From Paenibacillus wynnii (GTDB lineage Bacteria > Bacillota > Bacilli > Paenibacillales > Paenibacillaceae), in assembly GCF_030812855.1 (NCBI RefSeq), contig NZ_JAUSTK010000001.1, positions 1 through 64,000 of the forward strand: 64,000 bases of DNA, read 5' to 3'. Position numbers and translations under genes: made by a program. Of this stretch, positions 28,648 to 37,011 are shown one piece after another. Below the pieces are notes generated by a model. The model searched no databases and was not told the DNA's origin. It saw nothing but the letters and a program-made list of their open reading frames with translations. The number at the start of each line of letters is the position of its first letter. Within the stretch, counting starts at the first letter, position 1.

Positions 28648-28692
28648 GTTGCCGGCAACATAAATTTACCATAAATATAAGTGGTCGGCAAC
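28648..28692 (-). promoter_or_regulatory. Probable MarR operator/promoter
   Basis: A perfect 12-bp palindrome GTTGCCGGCAAC at 28648-28659 is followed by a second GTCGGCAACATA-like site at 28684-28695. On the minus strand TTGCCG, 17 bases, TAAATT can be read as -35 and -10, so both sites flank the promoter core of the MarR gene. Confidence 0.6.
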
Positions 28693-28815
28693 ATATTTAT
28701 TTATTTCTTTGCTGGTCTCGGTATTATGGCGGGTTTCTCGCATAAAAGAGAAGCATATAGTAGAATAATATCTGAGTTGTACAATACTTAGTAAGAAGTT
28801 AGAGGTGTATTCAAA

Positions 28816-29106
28816 ATGGCTATTAGTTTCACTAAATCTGTCTTTAGTCGGTTAAATCAAGAAATCGCTGATATTGAATCGAAAATATTGGAGCAAAAGA
28901 AGAAAAAAGACAAAGCTCTTCTTAAAATAAATCAATTGGAGAAAGACTGTAAACTAAGCTCTTCTGCCAGTGATTTAAGCAGTAAAATGAGTCGAATTAG
29001 CAAATTGAAAGAAGACATCAAAAAATTCAGCTATCTGCAACGTGAACTCTCTAAAGAACTGGCTAAAAAGAAATCTACACTAGCTCAGATTCCGCCTGCG
29101 GAATAA
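28816..29106 (+). CDS. Small coiled-coil protein of unknown function
   Basis: 96 residues, mostly helix-forming and rich in Lys, Glu, Leu and Ser. Heptad-like spacing (IADIESKILEQKKKKDKALL, then ISKLKEDIKKF) suggests one long coiled coil. There is no signal peptide or TM segment. AGAGGTG precedes the ATG. It stands alone between a MarR promoter and a terminator. I do not recognise a family. Confidence 0.7.
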   Translation: MAISFTKSVFSRLNQEIADIESKILEQKKKKDKALLKINQLEKDCKLSSSASDLSSKMSRISKLKEDIKKFSYLQRELSKELAKKKSTLAQIPPAE

Positions 29107-29121
29107 TCCATCCATGAAATA

Positions 29122-29166
29122 GAGGCTCCCTAATGGTTCCACCGAACTTTGGTGGGGCTTTTTTTG
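29122..29166 (+). terminator. Terminator of the coiled-coil gene
   Basis: CCACC, GAACTTT, GGTGG, then GGC and T7. Confidence 0.75.
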
Positions 29167-29195
29167 CATGAATAATACACTACATAATTCTTTCC

Positions 29196-29226
29196 TTGAC
29201 CTTAGGTCAGACCTAAGGTTTATAGT
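29196..29226 (+). promoter_or_regulatory. MerR-type promoter with 19-bp spacer and perfect dyad
   Basis: -35 TTGACC (29196-29201) and -10 TATAGT (29221-29226) are 19 bp apart, the over-long spacing that MerR proteins correct by DNA distortion. The dyad ACCTTAGGT, CAG, ACCTAAGGT (29199-29219) fills the spacer. It lies 38 bp before the MerR gene start. Confidence 0.88.
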
Positions 29227-29263
29227 TGGGATATCAAATAATATATAGATAAGGAGTAGCGAA

Positions 29264-30019
29264 TTGAAAGAGTTCATTACCATAAGCGAGTTGTCGACAC
29301 TGCTGAATGTTTCTGTGCATCAAATACGTTATTTTGAAGAGAAGGAAATTCTGTTTCCAGCTTACACCGACTCCAATAAGTACCGAATGTATGGCATTCC
29401 TGAGATTTATCAGTTGTCCCATATTTTACTGCTCCGTAAACTGAACGTCCCTGTTATTGAGATTAAAGAATGTATGGCCTCCTTCACTCCCGATGATTAT
29501 CATCAGCTTCTGAGCAATTCCTTGAAGAAGGTTCAATCTGAGATGGATCAACTGATTATGCTCCAGCAATTCATTCAAAAGATAGTAAAGGAGCATGCTG
29601 AGTTTACTTCTCCGGAGAATCATTATCAAATCAAACTTATGGAAGACAGACATTTGAAACAGTGGATTAGATATGAAATACAGCATAACCTCAATGCTAG
29701 AAACCTATATGAAAATAAGCCGAAGCTGCCCGATTTATTTGAAGCTGATCTGCACTATGTATATGATTCCACTCAGATAAACCTTTGTTATGAGGTTATC
29801 GCTCCTTCCGACATCCTCTTAGAGAAAGGCAATTATCTCTATAAACATCTTCTCGTATCTTCAGAGCAAGATATAGAGGATGAATTCCGGCTACTTGAAT
29901 ACTATCTAAAGCAACATCAGGATATGGAGCCGGGGCAAATTATCCTTTTAGAGAAATCTTACCTTTCCATGTTCAATAACCACAAACTACATTATGAAAT
30001 ACAAGTTAGAATCAGTTAA
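29264..30019 (+). CDS. MerR family regulator
   Basis: 251 residues. The N-terminal HTH is ITISELSTLLNVSVHQIRYF and the wing is KYRMYGIPEIYQL, followed by the dimer helix (to about 115) and a 130-residue effector domain that may bind small molecules as in BmrR-like activators. The start is TTG with AAGGAG seven bases upstream. It is the first gene of a MerR-GNAT-hydrolase operon that it should autoregulate through the 19-bp-spacer promoter. Confidence 0.88.
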   Translation: MKEFITISELSTLLNVSVHQIRYFEEKEILFPAYTDSNKYRMYGIPEIYQLSHILLLRKLNVPVIEIKECMASFTPDDYHQLLSNSLKKVQSEMDQLIMLQQFIQKIVKEHAEFTSPENHYQIKLMEDRHLKQWIRYEIQHNLNARNLYENKPKLPDLFEADLHYVYDSTQINLCYEVIAPSDILLEKGNYLYKHLLVSSEQDIEDEFRLLEYYLKQHQDMEPGQIILLEKSYLSMFNNHKLHYEIQVRIS

Positions 30020-30036
30020 ATTTAGGGAGGTGCTAG

Positions 30037-30678
30037 ATGAGCATAAATCGGATTGAAGTGATTACTCGCCAAGATGAAGATCATGAATCAGTATGTGAAC
30101 TTATAGCAGATTCATTTCAAAGTAAGTTCCGAGCACTAGTCAATCTGGATAAACATCAACTGATCAAGCTATTGGAGAGCATTTGGATTTATGATTCTAA
30201 TGATCTATCTTCAATACAAGTAGTGGCCAAGGAACACGGGAAAGTGGTCGGTACTCTTAGCCTGAAATGGAGAAGAACCCGCTCTCCTAGTAATGGGGAT
30301 AGGCAAATTCGCTTCAAACCACTCTTCAAGCAGTTCGGAACCTACAACGTATGTAAATTGATAGCCGGGACGCACTTTTTAGAGTATCAGCCCCAAGCAA
30401 ACGAATGTTATATTGAGCATTTGGCTGTTCACTCAAGCCATCGCAATCAAGGAATTGGCGGACAACTGTTAACCTGGGCACAACAATATGCCCATTGCTC
30501 TGAATTCAACAAATTATCTCTTCATGTAGCCCGAAAGAACGAACAGGCCATTCACTTATATGAGAAATTGGAATTTGGTATCGAAAGGACTAACTATAAT
30601 CTGATAAGACATTGTTTATTTCAAACCCCTGTTTGGCATTTGATGGCATGGAAAGGGAAAGCATTACTCAATCCTTAG
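30037..30678 (+). CDS. GNAT family N-acetyltransferase
   Basis: 213 residues. The acetyl-CoA motif A is IEHLAVHSSHRNQGIGGQLL near residue 130, followed by ARKNEQAIHLYEKLEF. It lies 17 bp after the MerR gene with AGGGAGGTG upstream. The substrate is unknown; the operon suggests modification of a toxic compound sensed by the MerR protein. Confidence 0.87.
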   Translation: MSINRIEVITRQDEDHESVCELIADSFQSKFRALVNLDKHQLIKLLESIWIYDSNDLSSIQVVAKEHGKVVGTLSLKWRRTRSPSNGDRQIRFKPLFKQFGTYNVCKLIAGTHFLEYQPQANECYIEHLAVHSSHRNQGIGGQLLTWAQQYAHCSEFNKLSLHVARKNEQAIHLYEKLEFGIERTNYNLIRHCLFQTPVWHLMAWKGKALLNP

Positions 30679-30685
30679 GAGTGAA

Positions 30686-31699
30686 ATGATGAGAAGATCT
30701 ATCAAACTAACTATCGGGATATCAGCGGCTATATTCGTTGCCTTGGTTCTCTTCATATTGAATCAAAACTCATATCAAATGACTGAGAAAAAAATAGAAA
30801 TCAAAACGCCCCAAGGACTACTAACGGGAACGTTAGTGCTGCCGGAAAATCACTCAGGAAACGTTGGGCTAGTCGTCTTTGTTCATGGGGATGGCCCCAT
30901 TAATGACTCCTACGATGGCGGATATAAGCCTTTATGGGAGAAGTTCGCTTCTGTCGGTTACGCATCATTGTCACTCAATAAACCGGGAGTTAACGGTTCT
31001 CCAGGGAACTGGCTAGAGCAAAGTATGGAGGATCGTGCACAGGAAGCCATCTACGCTATTCACTGGGCTCAATCTTTATCGATGATAGATGACACAAGAA
31101 TCGGCTTGTGGGGAGCAAGTCAAGCGGGTTGGGTGATACCAAAGATCGTTAGACAAGAACAGGATATCGCCTTCAGTATCTTAGTATCCCCTGCAATAAA
31201 TTGGATTTCTCAAGGTAGATATAATACAAAAAGGCAGATGGAAAATGAAGGTTACTCCGTACAGGAGATTATGGAGGAAGAACATTACAACGAACAAGTT
31301 CTGAATATCCTAAGAGAACAATCGTCCTATACGGATTACCTGAATATGACTCACAGGGGAGACATAATTCCCAGCGATAGGTGGGAGTTTATATCCAAGA
31401 ATTTCCAATCAGATGCTACTGCGGAGTTGACCTTCTTTAAGTCCCCTGTTCACTTGGTTCTGGGAGGGCAAGATATTCATGTTGATGTCAAGGATACTGA
31501 ACTTATATACCGCCAACAAATACCCTCTAATTTACTCTCTGTATCCCTCTTGCCCAATGCCGATCATTCCATGTTAAAAAAAGAGCTTGCTACATCTGAA
31601 ATCAGAATCTACCTGACGGCCTTATTTTCCCCAAAAACAATGTTTGATGATCAATATTTAACGAATCTATCTCAATTTGTGAGCCAATTCAAGCCATAA
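30686..31699 (+). CDS. Alpha/beta hydrolase with N-terminal membrane anchor
   Basis: 337 residues. One TM helix (about 8-25) anchors or exports it. The fold motif LVVFVHGDGPIND gives the oxyanion region, the nucleophile elbow is GLWGASQAGWV (Ser near 150), an Asp lies in VLGGQDIHVD and His in PNADHSML. It is the third gene of the MerR operon, after an 8-bp gap. Such enzymes act as esterases or peptidases; no more can be said. Confidence 0.85.
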   Translation: MMRRSIKLTIGISAAIFVALVLFILNQNSYQMTEKKIEIKTPQGLLTGTLVLPENHSGNVGLVVFVHGDGPINDSYDGGYKPLWEKFASVGYASLSLNKPGVNGSPGNWLEQSMEDRAQEAIYAIHWAQSLSMIDDTRIGLWGASQAGWVIPKIVRQEQDIAFSILVSPAINWISQGRYNTKRQMENEGYSVQEIMEEEHYNEQVLNILREQSSYTDYLNMTHRGDIIPSDRWEFISKNFQSDATAELTFFKSPVHLVLGGQDIHVDVKDTELIYRQQIPSNLLSVSLLPNADHSMLKKELATSEIRIYLTALFSPKTMFDDQYLTNLSQFVSQFKP

Positions 31700-31728
31700 A
31701 TATATCCTTCTTTACCCACTGTACAAAT

Positions 31729-31766
31729 AAAAAAAGTTGGCGGACTCACATCCAACCAACTTTTCT
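31729..31766. terminator. Bidirectional terminator
   Basis: AAAAGTTGG and CCAACTTTT around a 15-base loop, between convergent genes. Confidence 0.8.
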
Positions 31767-31770
31767 TAGT

Positions 31771-32043
31771 CTAGACAGCTCTCAGTTTCCACGCTACAAG
31801 CTCTTTAAATTTTTCTTTGTAATTCGTATCATTATTTTGATTTAATATTTTTAAAATTTCATCTGAACTGATAAATACACTCTTACCATAGTAGGTTATT
31901 TCCCATTCATAATCCGTCTCTGTTTTTTTACACACCGTGACCAAACCCTTGCATACTTTATTCGCCTCGTCGTTATAAGCCTGCATAGCCTTTGAAAAAC
32001 ACTCAAGTTTTTCCATATCAGCCGATTGTAAAATAAGACTCAC
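31771..32043 (-). CDS. Hypothetical 90-residue protein
   Basis: The start is GTG with AGGAGGG nine bases upstream, a strong ribosome site that supports coding. The protein is soluble and of mixed charge, with DYEWEITYYGKSVFISSDEI in the middle and a helical end. I do not recognise a family. It has no operon partner. Confidence 0.6.
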   Translation of the reverse strand: MSLILQSADMEKLECFSKAMQAYNDEANKVCKGLVTVCKKTETDYEWEITYYGKSVFISSDEILKILNQNNDTNYKEKFKELVAWKLRAV

Positions 32044-32363
32044 TCATTCAGCCCTCCTATATTTCGTATGTATGCTTTAACATACTACTATTTAATGGGT
32101 TAAATTGGAATGGGTGTAAAATGTCGTAAATAATTTGCCGAAGAAGATCATAAAATCATGCAACTTATCGATAAAGAGTGATTATCCAGGACTAGACTCA
32201 TGGACAACATGTTTGCAGCCCGTGAGAAGGCTCGCTTTCTGTCTTAATAAGAAGCAAAAAGGTGATTGGCGGATATGCCTTATTAGATATTATAAATAAA
32301 AATATAATACTTTTGACAACTTGAAGAATTTTAGCCGGATTAATCATAAAAGAACAGCATCTT
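32044..32363. other. Gene-free stretch
   Basis: No frame with a start and ribosome site was found. Short open pieces (FAEEDHKIMQLIDKE, MDNMFAAREKARFLS) could be decayed coding sequence, but I cannot assign them. Confidence 0.5.
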
Positions 32364-32451
32364 CTCAGTTTGAGTAAGTCTACTGCTATTCTCCAAACTT
32401 TTTATGGATTCGAACCTAGAGGTAATACCAGCCAATACCATCACTAAAACC
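32364..32451 (-). repeat. 88-bp direct repeat, left copy (stray 3' end of an MFS gene)
   Basis: Near-identical (one difference seen) to 41078-41165, the last codons of the MFS gene at 41075. Here it has no upstream gene body and has lost the stop codon. It abuts a sigma-factor remnant. Confidence 0.9.
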
Positions 32452-32452
32452 A

Positions 32453-32600
32453 CCGCCCAACAACAACTTCTTTCTCCCGATCATCCGGAATTTCGAGATT
32501 CCGATATATGGTAGCTATCAATCGCCTTAATGAGTCCAATCGTACTAATGGAGATCAGATCCTCCATGTCCTCGCCGATATTATCGAATTTTTGAGGTTA
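32453..32600 (-). pseudogene. Remnant of a SigE/SigK-type sporulation sigma factor
   Basis: The minus strand encodes [19 protein letters not shown] and then LIKAIDSYH, the region 2.2-2.3 signature of mother-cell sigma factors. Slightly further on, in another frame, comes [11 protein letters not shown], which matches the start of region 4. The middle of the gene is deleted and both ends are missing. Confidence 0.75.
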
Positions 32601-32645
32601 TGGACACGATATGATGTACATTCACTAATATTCGCTTGTATATAA

Positions 32646-32690
32646 AAAAACGACTCCAGACACTGTTAACAGCAGGTCTGACGTCGTATG
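32646..32690 (-). terminator. Terminator of the CotS-like gene
   Basis: On the minus strand ACGAC and CAGAC pair with GTCTG and GTCGT around a loop, then T7. Confidence 0.85.
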
Positions 32691-32735
32691 AAATTCTAGA
32701 ATGACTACATCAAGAGATATAGGTCAACGCTACTA

Positions 32736-33716
32736 TCATTTGGTTTGTTGCAGGAAATAAACGGTTTTGTCATACTCTCTTTGTAAATAAGCTGTCACAT
32801 CATCCACAGACATATTTCTATATCCACCTTTATCTAAAAAGCGGGAAAAGCTATGAGGAAAAGCTAAGTCGAAATACATAAGCTCCAATTGGATGTCGTT
32901 CAACGGATTTTCCCGGAGGTAAGAATTCAGAAGATGACCAAACCAGACCGGATCCCAACCTTTTCGCCGATTCATCATCCCTTGCAGAAAACGGCCTACA
33001 TCTTTGGAGGGATAGTCATATCGAATGAATTCAAAGTCGATAACATAGAGACTTGATCCCACCGTCAGGATATTGTCGCTATGAAAGTCGCCATGACACA
33101 AAAAATGCTGTTGGAGAGGAGCGTCGACCCAGCTTTTAAAAAAGGCATGCCGCTCAAGTCGTTCAACCAACTCCTGTCCTGATTGCTGAAAAAAATCGAT
33201 ATAGGACAGGATCATCTTTTTTTTAGATGCTCTGGAGTTCTCATACCAGTTCGCCCAATGCTTCATAGAAGATAGTTCCCTAAGATAATTGCTGAGCCAC
33301 AGCCTTTCCTCAGAAGCGTATGGTCCATGTTTCGAAAGGAAGCCTAGCGATGAGGAATGCATTTTTCCAAGAAGGGCTGCCCTCCGAGTCACTACTTCTA
33401 TTGTTGTTGGAGGAAACGAAGTCCCTTGCAATTTTTCTTGGAGAACATAACGGTCGCCTTCCCACAGAAAATATGGCGTACCCTTGAGAGTAGGAAAGAT
33501 CTCGGGTATGTGAATCCCCTGCAATCGCAGGAAGTATTCTGCTTCCAATATAAACTGAAGGCGTTTTTCACTGGTAAAAATACTTTTCAGAACGTATTCA
33601 CCCTGTAGTGATTTCACAGCCAGGACCAGCGTTCGCCCCGTTTTATGAAGAATTTCAAATTCGTAGAATGCAATTCCATATTGTGTTGAAGCGGTTTGCA
33701 GCAACTGGTGAAACAT
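32736..33716 (-). CDS. CotS family spore coat kinase-like protein (APH fold)
   Basis: 326 residues. Aminoglycoside-phosphotransferase fold: a nucleotide Lys in GEYVLKSIF, the catalytic loop FLCHGDFHSDNIL, and metal Asp in YVIDFEFIRYDYPSKDVGRFL. That last stretch is characteristic of CotS-type coat proteins. These are spore-coat associated and some act as kinases needed for coat polysaccharide. Its place beside other surface and glycosylation genes agrees. GAGGTGATTC lies upstream of the ATG. Confidence 0.85.
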   Translation of the reverse strand: MFHQLLQTASTQYGIAFYEFEILHKTGRTLVLAVKSLQGEYVLKSIFTSEKRLQFILEAEYFLRLQGIHIPEIFPTLKGTPYFLWEGDRYVLQEKLQGTSFPPTTIEVVTRRAALLGKMHSSSLGFLSKHGPYASEERLWLSNYLRELSSMKHWANWYENSRASKKKMILSYIDFFQQSGQELVERLERHAFFKSWVDAPLQQHFLCHGDFHSDNILTVGSSLYVIDFEFIRYDYPSKDVGRFLQGMMNRRKGWDPVWFGHLLNSYLRENPLNDIQLELMYFDLAFPHSFSRFLDKGGYRNMSVDDVTAYLQREYDKTVYFLQQTK

Positions 33717-33773
33717 AAAGAATCACCTCGTCAGGCTAAAATGGAAGTCCGTTCGTTACACCAGATTGCCTTA

Positions 33774-33808
33774 CAAAAAAAACGGCCTCTTCCGGGTCGG
33801 AAGGGGCC
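33774..33808 (-). terminator. Terminator of the Ser/Asp-tail protein gene
   Basis: On the minus strand GGCCCCTTCC, GACCC, GGAAGAGGCC, then GT8. Confidence 0.88.
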
Positions 33809-33819
33809 GGCTGCCTAAA

Positions 33820-34455
33820 TTAGTGGTCGTCGTCGCTAGATGAAGAGCAAGAATCCGAGTGGGAACCGGAATCACAAGGACAGTGATTGTCACAAAATAC
33901 CCAATCAGCATAGAGTACACTTGCTTGCGGATCTGTACCCAACACACCGGAGTATCCGTAATATACTCGATACAGGGTAACCAGTTCTGCAGGTATTGCT
34001 GTTAAGAATGCACCAGACCAGTTGCCCGAAAAACCAACAACACTGGAAATTTCCAGCAATCCGCAGATCGGCTCGCAGCTGTCTTCACAGATTTTAAAAT
34101 CGCCGGTTGCCGTCAAACGGATAACAGAATCAGATAGTTGATAGTTATCAAATGTTTTTTCAATACGCAGGCACGACATCGGATCCACCTTGAACCAACC
34201 AAGATGAATTTCATTCTCCATAACTTCAAATTTTTGTACAGAATTACCATTACTGTAGTTTACACCTGCTACTGAAGGGTAAGTGTTAGGCGAAGGACAT
34301 AGGCCGAGGGTCACTTGCGCTTCCAGCTTTTTGTCAGTCGGATTTTTCAGAGTAATGATAAGTTTGTCGTTAGGAACAATAATGTTAAAGGGCGGTACAT
34401 AAACAGGACCTGTAGTTAAAGTGACATGTTTCTGTTCCTTGTGATCGAATTTCAT
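33820..34455 (-). CDS. Probable spore-surface protein with Cys residues and Ser/Asp tail
   Basis: 211 residues. No signal peptide or TM helix is seen. The body looks beta-rich (VYVPPFNIIVPNDKLIITLK). Cysteines are paired in CEDSCEPIC and CDNHCPC, and the end is a low-complexity run of Ser, Asp, Cys and His. Cytosolically made, Cys-rich, hydrophilic-tailed proteins are typical of coat or exosporium layers assembled in the mother cell. That role is inferred from the neighbours (CotS-like kinase, glycosyltransferases). The Ser-rich tail could be a glycosylation target. I do not recognise a named family. Confidence 0.7.
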   Translation of the reverse strand: MKFDHKEQKHVTLTTGPVYVPPFNIIVPNDKLIITLKNPTDKKLEAQVTLGLCPSPNTYPSVAGVNYSNGNSVQKFEVMENEIHLGWFKVDPMSCLRIEKTFDNYQLSDSVIRLTATGDFKICEDSCEPICGLLEISSVVGFSGNWSGAFLTAIPAELVTLYRVYYGYSGVLGTDPQASVLYADWVFCDNHCPCDSGSHSDSCSSSSDDDH

Positions 34456-34564
34456 TTATAAGCACTCCTTTTATCATATATTGGATGTGTTAATTCATCC
34501 TGCTACTATTAAATGCTCGGACCAAGGAAATGTAACGGCTGATATTCTAGTTAATTAACATATA

Positions 34565-35353
34565 TTAATCGTGATCCTCCTGCGTCCAGATCGGAAAATT
34601 GTCCCTTACTTCCTCCAAAGCACCCCGAACGAGCTTTCTCCTGCACAGTAAAAAATCAATCAAACCAGTCACATCTTCCCGGGAGATCTTCCACTGTCTA
34701 GGAAGCCCCTTTACCGCTTCAATGACCGCTTTTTCACTAACCCTTTCGACTAATGAAACATAATGGCCGAACGGGTCCGGACTATCAATATAAGGAACAA
34801 ACATTTCATATAAGGGCCCCCAGAATATATCCATTCTATTCACATCGTCCATACATTCTTCTTTGTCCCAATCTGGGCCAAAAAAAGCATCCGAATGATC
34901 TATCATTAGAATTTTTCGCTGGTCCGGTAGATATAATAGATTGGACTCTGCGATATGCCGGTCCCAATTATTGATCCAATGATCAAATACTATCATCCCA
35001 GCTGCATGATATAGATTTTTGCATAATGCCAAATTGACTTCCTCAAACGAGGTCGTCCCTTGCTCGAAATATAAACTGCCTAGATGCAAGCCTGCAGGGA
35101 TATCCAAGCTTTTGAGCACAGGGAACATATCTACTAGATCTCTTGTTATCTGGATAATGCGATAGGGGGCAATCGGCAATCCAAGCAAATTCCCTAGACG
35201 ATATGCGATCAGCTCGTTGGCCAATATACCAGAACCGGATTGATTATTAATGAATTTAACAACATAAGTTTGACCATCCTCGCATTTGAACAGATGCGGG
35301 AGTGACCATCCTTGTTCCATGGGTCTAATGTATTGCACAGCCAGGATGTTCAT
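34565..35353 (-). CDS. HipA-like kinase family protein
   Basis: 262 residues. Kinase-like marks are YVVKFINNQSGSGILANE (nucleotide Lys), FDHWINNWDRHIAESNLLY (catalytic loop) and MIDHSDAFFG (metal Asp). It resembles short HipA-like proteins rather than full HipA toxins, and no HipB antitoxin is adjacent. The start at 35353 is preferred because a GGGGA site precedes it and it follows the glycosyltransferase stop by 14 bp; an upstream frame to 35389 overlaps that gene. It is co-transcribed with the glycosyltransferase, so a role in the same surface pathway is likely. Confidence 0.78.
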   Translation of the reverse strand: MNILAVQYIRPMEQGWSLPHLFKCEDGQTYVVKFINNQSGSGILANELIAYRLGNLLGLPIAPYRIIQITRDLVDMFPVLKSLDIPAGLHLGSLYFEQGTTSFEEVNLALCKNLYHAAGMIVFDHWINNWDRHIAESNLLYLPDQRKILMIDHSDAFFGPDWDKEECMDDVNRMDIFWGPLYEMFVPYIDSPDPFGHYVSLVERVSEKAVIEAVKGLPRQWKISREDVTGLIDFLLCRRKLVRGALEEVRDNFPIWTQEDHD

Positions 35354-35367
35354 CGGTCCCCAACCTC

Positions 35368-36831
35368 TTAATCGTAAGGTCCATACCACTCCCAGCTATT
35401 GTGGTCGTCCCTAACGTAGTATTGATACTTGCCATCCTTACATGCAATGGCTGTCAAATGCAACTCATCATTCTCTATTAAAATTACTTCATCATATTTC
35501 TCTGTGCCGAATACTTCCGGGCCAAACCAAGGGTGCTCGGGAGCGTCGTTGTTTCTCCACCAATGACCAAGGCCCCCCTCCTTCATCGGGGTAACCACCT
35601 CGAAATTACCGTAGCTGCTCTCCAGTAAAGCGGGCATTCCCGTGACACCTTCCGCAAATGCTTCCGATTGGAACCATTCACCGCTATCCTCATCTCTCCA
35701 ATAATGCACAAGCCTGTTATCGCTTCGACATACCGCTTCAAGATTGCCGAATCTGCTCTCTAGTGCTGTTAATCCCTTGATTTTTCCACTTCCAAATGCA
35801 TATGGGCCAAACAAGACATCTCTAGTTCTTCCTGATTGATTTTCCCTCCAGTACAGCAGTCCACTTTCCTCTGAGGCGGCAAGCCACTCTATTTTTGCGC
35901 CATTATATTTGCTTCTACGAATGAGATAGGGCATTTCGCCGAGATATTCTTCCATAAATCGTTCTTGATAGTCGGGATCTAGCTGGATTTTCCGTTTCAT
36001 AACCTCACGGGCAAAGCTTCTTGTTTCATCCTTAAGGTTCCGATAGACCGGATGAATAAGAGCGCATTCTGGTTGGAAATTCATAAGACTGATCATTTCA
36101 TCGAGTGGAAAGTGCGGCCGATAACGAATGGTTGATGAGACATCCTCCCGGTAAGCATGCAATTTATAGCCCAGCCGTTCAACTATCGTGGCAAAGACAA
36201 GCTCATCCACTCCGAAGGCCCTTGTATCGCGGAGGTTACTCTTTAACAATTCATACAGGTCATCATGTAATAAACGAAGGACCAATTTCCTGCTGTATAC
36301 CTGCCCTACGTTAAAGGACTCCCTATAAGGTTCGTTCCCGAGCAGGGGTATCCAACGGTTGATTTCCTGCCTAAGTTGTACTAGGCAATAAAAATCATCA
36401 TCTGGTATTTTTGTATCGACGCCCAAATAATCCTTGTCTTTCATTTCGGTAAGAATGTACTGCTCAAAGCCTTCTCTAGCAAATAAAACATCCGAATCTA
36501 GATTGATCAGAACATCGTAGGCATAGTTAATGTCCTCGAGCCATTCCATGACTTCAACCATATATATTGCGGTTACCCCGTAATATAATTTTCTGCTGGT
36601 CGGGCATACCGGATATCCCAGACCTTTGCATAATTCTGGATCATCTCCTCCGTTATACAAGACGACAGAACTGTTAGGACAGTAACAGCGGATATTGTCT
36701 AATAAATCGAAGATAACCTCTCTGCGATTGTGCACCAATATGGCAAAACAGATTTTTTGACGTGGATGGTCCGTGTACTCAGAATACGTTGAATAGTCCG
36801 TATATTCAGTATAATCACTGCTTTCTGTCAC
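35368..36831 (-). CDS. Glycosyltransferase-like protein with C-terminal aromatic repeat (lectin-like) domain
   Basis: 487 residues. Residues 5-22 are a low-complexity Tyr/Thr/Ser/Glu run. Residues 28-280 resemble a GT-A nucleotide-sugar transferase: FAILVHNRREVIFDLLDN, then the DxD-like motif INLDSDVLF. From about 315 there are at least three repeats with the pattern GNxExVxRxxxxLxHYWRD and FGPxxFG, which look like blades of a PLL/WRDN-type beta-propeller. The combination suggests sugar transfer plus binding. There is no signal peptide. It is upstream of the HipA-like gene in one operon and divergent from the GT run. Confidence 0.75.
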   Translation of the reverse strand: MTESSDYTEYTDYSTYSEYTDHPRQKICFAILVHNRREVIFDLLDNIRCYCPNSSVVLYNGGDDPELCKGLGYPVCPTSRKLYYGVTAIYMVEVMEWLEDINYAYDVLINLDSDVLFAREGFEQYILTEMKDKDYLGVDTKIPDDDFYCLVQLRQEINRWIPLLGNEPYRESFNVGQVYSRKLVLRLLHDDLYELLKSNLRDTRAFGVDELVFATIVERLGYKLHAYREDVSSTIRYRPHFPLDEMISLMNFQPECALIHPVYRNLKDETRSFAREVMKRKIQLDPDYQERFMEEYLGEMPYLIRRSKYNGAKIEWLAASEESGLLYWRENQSGRTRDVLFGPYAFGSGKIKGLTALESRFGNLEAVCRSDNRLVHYWRDEDSGEWFQSEAFAEGVTGMPALLESSYGNFEVVTPMKEGGLGHWWRNNDAPEHPWFGPEVFGTEKYDEVILIENDELHLTAIACKDGKYQYYVRDDHNSWEWYGPYD

Positions 36832-37011
36832 ATTTAATCACCTTCCTTATGTTGTACCGCTTTTATTCTATTGCTAATCCTGAATTTTGATTGGGTAGTT
36901 ACATATTTCCCCATTAACTTTAGTGAAAAATATACGTATATCCCAAGCAACCCTGTATTTTAGATCATATGGTGAAAAGAAAAAGATGTATTGGAAGGGA
37001 GGGGGGTGATT

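Noticed and set aside
34565..35353. HipA toxin of a toxin-antitoxin pair
   Set aside because: The protein is short, no HipB-like HTH gene is adjacent, and it is in an operon with a glycosyltransferase.
36760..36831. Short tandem DNA repeat at the start of the glycosyltransferase gene
   Set aside because: It is the codon-level trace of the Tyr/Ser/Thr-rich N-terminus in a real gene, not a separate repeat element.
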